In this document: positions 57,854-64,000 of the stretch, piece after piece
How positions within the stretch are numbered: position 1 is the stretch's first letter
Layout: every line of letters begins with the position of its first letter
DNA from: DASVCS01 sp036381495
Lineage (GTDB): Bacteria; Gemmatimonadota; Gemmatimonadetes; Longimicrobiales; RSA9
Direction of reading: 5' to 3'
Assembly: GCA_036381495.1 (NCBI GenBank)
Contig: DASVCS010000025.1
Location: 62,001 to 126,000 of the forward strand
Length of the DNA stretch: 64,000 nt
Translations under genes and position numbers: made by a program
Notes under the pieces: generated by a model
Told to the model about the DNA's origin: nothing
Databases searched by the model: none
The model's input: the letters and a program-made list of their open reading frames with translations, nothing else

Positions 57854-57856
57854 GCC

Positions 57857-60595
57857 TCACCCAACGCCGAGCCGCGCCGCAGCCGCATCCATCTGCTCGA
57901 TCGCCCGCCGCGCCGCCGCATGGCCGGGATCGAACCGTAGCACCCGCCGGAACGCGGTCGCGGCCTCGGCCTCCCGACCCGCCTCCCACAACGTCGAGCC
58001 GAGCGCCGCGAGCGCATCCAGGTGGTACGGATCCACGTCGAGCACATCGACGAGCACGTGGATCGCCTCGCGCGTCCGGCCTCGCTCCCGCTCGACCGAC
58101 GCCAGCGCCAGCGCCGCCTCGCCGTAGCTCGGCAGCACCGCCAGCGCCGCGCGGAACGCCGCGACCGCCTCCTCCGGCCTGTCCGTCGCGGCGAGCACGC
58201 GCCCCAACGCAACCTGCGCGGAGACCGCCTCGGGATCGCGCTCGAGCGCGGCCCGCAACACGGCTTCCGCGGCCGCCGGATCCCCCGCCGCCAGGTGAGC
58301 GGTGCCGAGTTCCGTCAGGATGCCGACGTCCTCGGGCGCACCGGAACGCGCACGCTCGAGCGCCTCGACCGCCGCCGCCGGCGCCCCGGCTCGCAGGCGC
58401 GCCGCACCCAGCACCCGCAGCGACTCGACGTCCGCCCCCCGGGCACACAGCCGCTCGGCCGCCTCTGCCGCCTCCTCCGTCCGGCCGAGGTCGAGCAGCG
58501 CCCGCGCGCACCCCAACAGCGCGCTCCTGCGCTCGGTCGCGTCCTCCGGCACGCCATCGCTCTCGGCCGCCGCCTCGGCCGCCCGGAACCGCTCGAGCGC
58601 CTCGCCCGCGAGTCCGCGACGCAGGAAGATCTCGCCGAGCAGGACCAGCAGTTCGCTCCGGCGCGCGCCCGCGGCGAACGCCTGTTGCGCCTCCGCCGCC
58701 GCACGATCCAGGTCGCCGCTCGCCAGAGCCGCGCGCACCGCTTCGAGCGCGTCTTCCCCGGCCGGGTTCGCGCCGTTCCCGCGCGCTCCGCCCGCCGAGT
58801 CCGCCGGCGCCGCCGGTGCGGATGCCGGGCCGAAGACGTCGTCCAGCCCGCCATCGCGATACTCGAACGCCTCGACGGCACTCCCCGCCTCGACCCACTG
58901 CGTGACCTCGAGCTCCGGCGCGAGGACGCGCGCCTCCTCGAACTGGAGATCGATCAGCAGGCGGAAACGCGGTGCCGGGAAAAAAGGATCCAGTTCGAGC
59001 GCGTGCTTCGTCTCCCGCAGCGCGCCCCGGTAGTCTCCCAGCGCGGAGAGCGCGTAGGCCAGGTGGTACCGCGCCTCCGCAAGCTGCGGGTCGGCATCCA
59101 CGGCGCGCACGAAGGCCGAGCGCGCTTCCGCCGGACGCCCCGCTTCCATGAGCGCGGCGCCCAGCCCCGTCCACGCCACCGCCGAGCCGGGCTCGAGTCG
59201 CAGCGCGCTCTCGTACGCCTCGATCGACGCCTCGAACCGGCCCTGACGTGCCAGCGCCAGCCCGAGATTCCGCCAGACATCGCCCGGCGCCCGCCCCCGC
59301 GCCAGCGCCTCACGAAACGCCGACTCCGCCCCACCGATCCCCCGATGGTGCCGCACCACGCCCAGGTTGTTCCACGCCAGCGCGTACGCCGGATCCAGCT
59401 CGAGCGCACGACGGTAGCCGGCCTCCGCCTCCTCGAGCGCGCCGCGCTGATGCGCCGCCACTCCCCGCTCGTTCCACAACTTCGGGCTCGCCGGCTCCAC
59501 CTCCAGCAGCTCCGCGTACACCGCTTCCGCTTCCGCGCCCGCACCCCGCAACAGGAACAACTCCGCCTGCGCCTGGCGCACCAGGAATTCGTCCTCGCCC
59601 CGCTCGAGCGCCAACTCGAACTCGCGCGCCGCTTCCTCGAACAGCCCCTTCTTCCGGAACGCCAGCCCCAGGTTGTAGTGCGCGAGCGCCCCCTCCGCGA
59701 CTTCCGGCTGCGGCAGCCGCTCGCCCACCAACTCGTTGTAGCGCGCCGCACTGTAACGATCCAGCGAGAGGTTCGCCTCCGCCTTGCCGTAACTCGGGTT
59801 CAGCTCCGCGGCCCGCGCCGCCGCCTCCGCCGCGCGCTCCGTCTCGCCCACGTCGCCGTAGACGAAGGCAAGCAGGTGGTACGCCTCCGCCAACTCGCCG
59901 TCCAACGCGACCGCACGCTCCAGCGATGCCCGCGCCTCCTCGCTCATCCCGCGGTTGTACTGCACCTCCCCGATCCGAAGATGGATCGCCGCGTTCTCCG
60001 GCTCGAGCGCCATCGCGTTCCGCAGGTGCACCAGCGCCGCATCCAGATCGCCCCGCTGGAACTCGGCCCGCGCCAGGCGCACGTACACCTCCACATCGTC
60101 CGGCACGTCTTCCAGCACGCGCCGCCACTCGCGCACCGCAGCGCCGGTATCCCCCGCGTGGTAGTACGCGCTCGCCATCCGCCGCCGCGCCTCGGTGTCC
60201 CCCGGATCCGCGGCCAGGCGCTCGCGCAACTCCGCCACCAACCGCTCGAAATACCCGGTGTGGAAGTACGCCACCTGGATGTTGCGCTGCGCGACCTGCA
60301 TCCGCGGATCCAGTTCGAGCGCGCGTTCGAAGGCGGCGATCGCGTCCTCGTAGAGCCCCTTCTGGTAGAAGACGACACCGAGGTTGTTGTGCGCGCCGGC
60401 GTCTTCCGGATTGAGACGGCGCGCAAGGCCGCGGAGGATGGCGAGGTCCCGCTCCGAGCGGGGGACCGAGACCGGCGCCCCGTTCGTCGATGCCACGGGC
60501 GGAGCGAACGGCAGGACGACGGCGCCGTCCGTCGGCTCGCCCGGCCCCGCACCGGGTCGGGCGGGATCGGCTCGCGGAATCGGGGTCGTGCTCAC
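57857..60595 (-). CDS. Long TPR-repeat protein (912 aa)
   Basis: After about 60 Pro/Ala-rich residues with ILRGLARRLNPEDAGAHNN, the protein is built of roughly twenty TPR units (AHNNLGVVFYQKGLYEDAI, AHYNLGLAFRKKGLFEEAA, AWNNLGVVRHHRGIGGAES, AWTGLGAALMEAGRPAEA and so on), interrupted near residues 570-620 by a Gly/Pro linker. No signal peptide or membrane span. It likely serves as a scaffold for the Che/MglA proteins encoded next to it. Start overlaps the cheC stop by 4 nt. Confidence 0.88.
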   Translation of the reverse strand: MSTTPIPRADPARPGAGPGEPTDGAVVLPFAPPVASTNGAPVSVPRSERDLAILRGLARRLNPEDAGAHNNLGVVFYQKGLYEDAIAAFERALELDPRMQVAQRNIQVAYFHTGYFERLVAELRERLAADPGDTEARRRMASAYYHAGDTGAAVREWRRVLEDVPDDVEVYVRLARAEFQRGDLDAALVHLRNAMALEPENAAIHLRIGEVQYNRGMSEEARASLERAVALDGELAEAYHLLAFVYGDVGETERAAEAAARAAELNPSYGKAEANLSLDRYSAARYNELVGERLPQPEVAEGALAHYNLGLAFRKKGLFEEAAREFELALERGEDEFLVRQAQAELFLLRGAGAEAEAVYAELLEVEPASPKLWNERGVAAHQRGALEEAEAGYRRALELDPAYALAWNNLGVVRHHRGIGGAESAFREALARGRAPGDVWRNLGLALARQGRFEASIEAYESALRLEPGSAVAWTGLGAALMEAGRPAEARSAFVRAVDADPQLAEARYHLAYALSALGDYRGALRETKHALELDPFFPAPRFRLLIDLQFEEARVLAPELEVTQWVEAGSAVEAFEYRDGGLDDVFGPASAPAAPADSAGGARGNGANPAGEDALEAVRAALASGDLDRAAAEAQQAFAAGARRSELLVLLGEIFLRRGLAGEALERFRAAEAAAESDGVPEDATERRSALLGCARALLDLGRTEEAAEAAERLCARGADVESLRVLGAARLRAGAPAAAVEALERARSGAPEDVGILTELGTAHLAAGDPAAAEAVLRAALERDPEAVSAQVALGRVLAATDRPEEAVAAFRAALAVLPSYGEAALALASVERERGRTREAIHVLVDVLDVDPYHLDALAALGSTLWEAGREAEAATAFRRVLRFDPGHAAARRAIEQMDAAAARLGVG

Positions 60596-61215
60596 GCCAG
60601 CCGGATCGCGCGGAGGATGACCTGGAGGGACGCCGGGTCGGGGAGCAGCAGAAAATGGCCGCGGAGGCGATCTTCTCTCTCATCCATCGTGAAAACGGTC
60701 TCGATGCAGATGAGATAGTCGCTCTTCTCACCGAACCCGATCGAGCTGCTGGTCAGGACGGCGGCCGCGAGGTCGATGGCCAGCCCTGGCACGGAGGTGA
60801 GCAGCAGCATCCCGAGGAAGTCCGAGAGCGCGTTGAGGTACGCGGAGCCCAGGATGTTGCCGGCCTCCTTCAGCGTCGACTGCTCGAGTTCGCCGAAATC
60901 GTCGGGGAACCGGAGGTCGTTGCGGCCGAGCATGGTGGCGGTCAGACGGCACGCGGTGCCGGCCGGGAAGATCTGGACCGTACGGCCGGCCAGGTCTCCG
61001 AGGACCTGCATGACGACCGCGGCGACGACTTCATCCGCGCGGCCGGTCAGCTCGGCCACTTCTTCGAGGGACACGACGCGGATCTCCGGGGCCTCGACCC
61101 AGATCCGACGGTTGGTGAGCTGCGAGAGCGCCGTCGCCGCGTGGCCCGCGCCGATGTTCGCCACTTCCCGGAGCCCATCCAGTTGAAGCGAGCCCAGGTC
61201 TCGTACGTCGATCAT
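60592..61215 (-). CDS. cheC: CheC-family CheY-phosphate phosphatase
   Basis: 207 residues. Both catalytic-type segments of the family are present: LDGLREVANIGAGHAATALS and LEQSTLKEAGNILGSAYLNAL (Glu-x2-Asn pairs). The layout equals CheC with two pseudo-symmetrical halves. CheC dephosphorylates CheY-P and activates CheD, which is also encoded here. Located between cheA (12 nt) and the long TPR gene. Confidence 0.9.
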   Translation of the reverse strand: MIDVRDLGSLQLDGLREVANIGAGHAATALSQLTNRRIWVEAPEIRVVSLEEVAELTGRADEVVAAVVMQVLGDLAGRTVQIFPAGTACRLTATMLGRNDLRFPDDFGELEQSTLKEAGNILGSAYLNALSDFLGMLLLTSVPGLAIDLAAAVLTSSSIGFGEKSDYLICIETVFTMDEREDRLRGHFLLLPDPASLQVILRAIRLA

Positions 61216-61227
61216 CTCCGTTCCCCC

Positions 61228-63087
61228 CTAGAACACGCTCACCGGATCGAGGACGAGCGCGGGTCTTCCGTCAGGCAATAGAGTCACACCAGAAAAGATC
61301 GGCAGCATGCCGACCGCTCTGTCGAATCCCTTGATCACGATCTGCTCCCGACCGACCAGTGCGTCCACCGCGAGTGCGCCGCGGCGGCCGCCCAGCTCGG
61401 TGACTAATGCCGCGGATTCTTGCCCATCGCCGGGCGTGCTGAGTACCGTCCGCAGCCGGACCAACGGTAGATCCTCGCCGCGGAGCCGCAGCACCTCACC
61501 GGCGTCGACACGCTCGATGCGATCGGCGGCCAGCTCGACCGCCTCCGCGATGTGCGTCAGTGGGACCGCGTAATCCTCATCACCGACCTTCACCCGCAGC
61601 GCCTGGGCGAGCGCGAGCGTGGTGGGCATCCGCAGCGACACCGTCGTCCCCTCCCCCGGCACGCTGCGCAACGCCACTGCCCCGCCGAGCGCGCGCACCC
61701 GCGTCACGACCGCGTCCAGGCCGACGCCCCGGCCGGAGAGGTCGCTCACCTCGTCGCGCGTCGACAGGCCGGGATGGCTCAGGAGACGCAGGAACTCCTC
61801 ATCGGAGAGCGCATCGGCACCGCCGCGGACCGGGATCCCCAGCGCCAACGCGCGCTCGATGACCCGGTCACGCGCAACGCCTCTTCCGTCATCCTCCACC
61901 TCGATCACCACGTGCGAACGCTCGCGCCTCGCACGCAGCCGCACCTGCCCCCGGGCCGGCTTCCCCGCCGCGACGCGCTCGGCCGCCGACTCGAGGCCGT
62001 GGTCCACCGCGTTGCGTAGCAGGTGCACGAGCGGATCGGACAGATCCTCGAGCATCTGCCGGTCCAGCTCGATCTCCCGCCCCTCGAGAACGAACTCGAC
62101 CTCCTTGCCCACCGACCGAGCCGCATCCCGGACGACTCGCGGGAACCGGTCGAACACCTCCGCCACCGGCTCCATCCGCACCGCCAACGCCGCGTGTTGC
62201 AGCTCGGCGACGTTCCGGCCGATCCGGTCGGTGATCTCCGCCAGCTCCGACCGCGGCGCGGCCGCGGCGATCCGCTGCAACTCGCCGAAGAGCACGGCCA
62301 ACTCGCCGATCCCGTCGGCCAGCTCCGCCAGTTGCCGCTCGTCGACCCGCACGTGCCGGGCGATGCCCCGGCCATCGCCTGCGGCCGCGCCGCCCGACCG
62401 CGTCGACGCGGCGATCGGTACCTCGAACTCGACCGACTCGATGTCGCCCGCGGACCGGATCCCCGCCTCGAGCGCCGAGCGGTCCGCACCCTCCCCCACG
62501 TAGACCAGGAGGACGCCATCGAAATCATCGTCGATCTCCGCCGGCGCCGTCCCCAGCACCGGCGCGACCGCCGCGGCGTTCCGCACCACGATGTGCGCCC
62601 GCGCCGCCTTCAATGCGCAGCCCGGCTCAATGACGACCCGGACGATCCACTCCGTGCCCGGCGGAGCGCCGCCCCCCCGCGCACCCCCGCCGCGGCGCGC
62701 GCCCTTCGACGCTGCCGCCGGCTCCACCCCGATCTCCGCCAGCTCACCCTCTGCCGGCACCGCCGCGGCCACCGCCTCCTCGACCGCGGTCTCGAGCGCA
62801 TCCGCCTCCGCCAGAAGACGATCGACCAGCTCGCCAGACGCCGAGCCGCCTCCACGCCGCACCTCATCCAGCCGGTCCTCGAGCGCGTGCGCCAGCTCCG
62901 CGACGCCACGGTACCCCATGGTCGCCGCCATCCCCTTGATCGTGTGCGCCGCACGGAACGCCTCGTCCAGCGCGCCGGCCGCATCGGCCGAACCGCTGGA
63001 CTCGAACGCGAGGATCGCCCGGTTCAACGCGCGCAGATGCTCCCGCGTCTCCGAGAGGTAGAGACCGATGTACCGCTCGAGCTCCAT
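61228..63087 (-). CDS. cheA: Chemotaxis histidine kinase CheA
   Basis: 619 residues. P1 (Hpt) with phosphoacceptor His48 in FRAAHTIKGMAATMGY; a linker and P2-like region (about 140-230, WIVRVVIEPGCALKAARA); dimerisation helices (about 250-300); HATPase_c with LSDPLVHLLRNAVDHGLE, VIEVEDDGRGVARDRV, FLRLLSHPGLSTRDEVSDLSG-RGVGLDAV; and a C-terminal CheW domain ending FSGVTLLPDGRPALVLD. Complete kinase. It follows cheY (31 nt) and precedes cheC. Confidence 0.96.
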   Translation of the reverse strand: MELERYIGLYLSETREHLRALNRAILAFESSGSADAAGALDEAFRAAHTIKGMAATMGYRGVAELAHALEDRLDEVRRGGGSASGELVDRLLAEADALETAVEEAVAAAVPAEGELAEIGVEPAAASKGARRGGGARGGGAPPGTEWIVRVVIEPGCALKAARAHIVVRNAAAVAPVLGTAPAEIDDDFDGVLLVYVGEGADRSALEAGIRSAGDIESVEFEVPIAASTRSGGAAAGDGRGIARHVRVDERQLAELADGIGELAVLFGELQRIAAAAPRSELAEITDRIGRNVAELQHAALAVRMEPVAEVFDRFPRVVRDAARSVGKEVEFVLEGREIELDRQMLEDLSDPLVHLLRNAVDHGLESAAERVAAGKPARGQVRLRARRERSHVVIEVEDDGRGVARDRVIERALALGIPVRGGADALSDEEFLRLLSHPGLSTRDEVSDLSGRGVGLDAVVTRVRALGGAVALRSVPGEGTTVSLRMPTTLALAQALRVKVGDEDYAVPLTHIAEAVELAADRIERVDAGEVLRLRGEDLPLVRLRTVLSTPGDGQESAALVTELGGRRGALAVDALVGREQIVIKGFDRAVGMLPIFSGVTLLPDGRPALVLDPVSVF

Positions 63088-63118
63088 GGCCGTGCGCGAC
63101 CGAATCTCGCGCCGCGCC

Positions 63119-63481
63119 TCAGGCCAGCACCCGCTGCACCGCCTCCAGCACTCGCGACGGCTGGAACGGCTTCACCACGAAGTCCCGCGCACCCGCCTGG
63201 ATCGCCTCCACCACCAGCGCCTGCTGGCCCATCGCGCTGCACATCAGGATCTTCGCATTCGGATCCCCCGCCATGATCTGGCGTACCGCATCGATCCCGC
63301 CCATGTCCGGCATCACGATGTCCATGGTCACGAGGTCCGGCTTCAACTCCTCGTACCGCGCCACCGCCTGCTCGCCCGTCTCCGCCTCGCCCACCACCTC
63401 GAAGCCCGCCTGCCTCAGGATGTCGCCGATCATCGTCCGCATGAAGATCGCGTCATCGCAGATCAATACCGTCCGTGCCAT
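63119..63481 (-). CDS. cheY: Single-domain response regulator CheY
   Basis: 120 residues, a bare receiver. Acidic pair Asp9-Asp10 (VLICDDAIFMR), phosphoacceptor Asp54 (VTMDIVMPDMGG), switch Ser82 in LMCSAMGQQ and Lys104 in FVVKPFQPSRV. Output target unknown because no flagellar or pilus motor gene is in the window; CheC is the likely phosphatase. Confidence 0.96.
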   Translation of the reverse strand: MARTVLICDDAIFMRTMIGDILRQAGFEVVGEAETGEQAVARYEELKPDLVTMDIVMPDMGGIDAVRQIMAGDPNAKILMCSAMGQQALVVEAIQAGARDFVVKPFQPSRVLEAVQRVLA

Positions 63482-63517
63482 CCATTCACCTCGCCGATGC
63501 GGCCTTCGCCGTCTCCT

Positions 63518-64000
63518 TCACGCCAGCAACGCGCCCAGGACCCGGTCCGGGTCCAGCGCCACGAACGCCTCTTTGTCCAACTCGCCGATCCCGATCACGT
63601 CCTCCCGCTCCAGCGCCAACCCCTTCATGGTCTTGCCCCGCCGCTTCACCGGTCGCACCCGCGCACTGGCCACGGTCGACACCGCGTCCACGACGCCCGC
63701 CACCATCCGCCCCGCGCATCTCACCAGGAGGAGTCGGTGGTCCGGCACCGCCGCGCTCGACCGCAGCCCCAGCACGACACCGAGATCAAAAGCCGTAATG
63801 ATCCGCCCCCGCTGCCCGATCAGTCCGCACACCCCTGGCCCGCAGCCGGGGAGGCGCGTGAAGGGACGGGGCGGCAGGATCGCCCGCACCCGCATCAACG
63901 GCAGGGCGAGCCGGCGCGCATCGCAGGTGAAGAACACCCATTCGGGTGCCGGTCCGAACGAGGCACCGCCCGGGGACGCATCGGCGCGAGACGACGCCAT
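63518..64000 (-). CDS. cheW: CheW-type coupling protein
   Basis: 160 residues; its ATG coincides with the last bases of the window, so a longer upstream start cannot be excluded. CheW-fold features: WVFFTCDARRLALPLMRVRAIL, TRLPGCGPGVCGLIGQRGRIITAFDLGVVLGL and RLLLVRCAGRMVAGVVDAV. It links receptors to CheA. First visible gene of the run; the locus probably continues beyond the window. Confidence 0.88.
   Translation of the reverse strand: MASSRADASPGGASFGPAPEWVFFTCDARRLALPLMRVRAILPPRPFTRLPGCGPGVCGLIGQRGRIITAFDLGVVLGLRSSAAVPDHRLLLVRCAGRMVAGVVDAVSTVASARVRPVKRRGKTMKGLALEREDVIGIGELDKEAFVALDPDRVLGALLA

Overview
The window is 64 kb of very GC-rich bacterial DNA (about 70 % by eye), densely coded, with many 1-14 nt overlaps between genes of the same strand. 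A TonB-dependent receptor with a partner lipoprotein, outer-membrane barrel-type proteins and several lipobox proteins point to a diderm (Gram-negative) bacterium. ETF plus ETF-quinone oxidoreductase, CgeB-like glycosyltransferases and a che/MglA/DUF4388 locus fit a Gemmatimonadota-like or comparable GC-rich lineage. No rRNA or ribosomal protein gene is present, so the assignment is only an inference.

Layout. 0-5 kb: lipoprotein/TonB receptor pair, a Tyr/Gly-rich BON protein and a Yip1-type membrane protein. 5.2-9.4 kb: overlapping mobA-moeA (molybdenum cofactor) and an ETF-quinone oxidoreductase-like protein that lacks one Fe-S cysteine. 9.6-12.2 kb: a thioredoxin/NHL-repeat protein whose redox motif contains an in-frame UGA followed by a SECIS-like hairpin (candidate selenoprotein), in operon with a SURNod19-like exported protein. 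12.4-17 kb: an unknown gene, a glycogen-debranching-type glucosidase, and etfBA. 17.3-30.9 kb: an envelope or glycan region with four glycosyltransferases, uppS, two oxidoreductases, an NDP-sugar epimerase, a GH-A-clan glycosidase-like protein and a TIGR04290-like methyltransferase. 31-33.4 kb: a DAHP synthase - chorismate mutase - prephenate dehydratase operon preceded by a complete ribosome-mediated attenuator: promoter, Tyr/Phe-rich leader peptide, pause hairpin, antiterminator and terminator. 33.6-48.2 kb: cation exporter, methyltransferase, a tRNA-like gene and tRNA-Val, DUF2267 and DUF4153 proteins, a ChaN-like lipoprotein, an unclassified GHKL ATPase, a GAF/PAS histidine kinase and a peptidase-MA-like protein. 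48.4-64 kb: one unbroken minus-strand run of 15 genes containing cheW, cheY, cheA, cheC, cheR, cheD, cheB, an MglA-type GTPase, roadblock proteins, DUF4388 and TPR proteins, and a protein with two DnaA-type ATPase domains.

Two families of dispersed intergenic repeats run through the window. One is a composite hexamer-periodic element with a GTTTAC-GTTTAC core and GGGCTA/GGGCTG tracts; at three genes this tract supplies the TAG stop codon. The other is a smaller palindromic (REP-like) element with a 27-nt core.

Strongest points for follow-up: the candidate selenocysteine protein, the aromatic amino acid attenuator, the DnaA-like/MglA/Che locus, and the composite repeat family.
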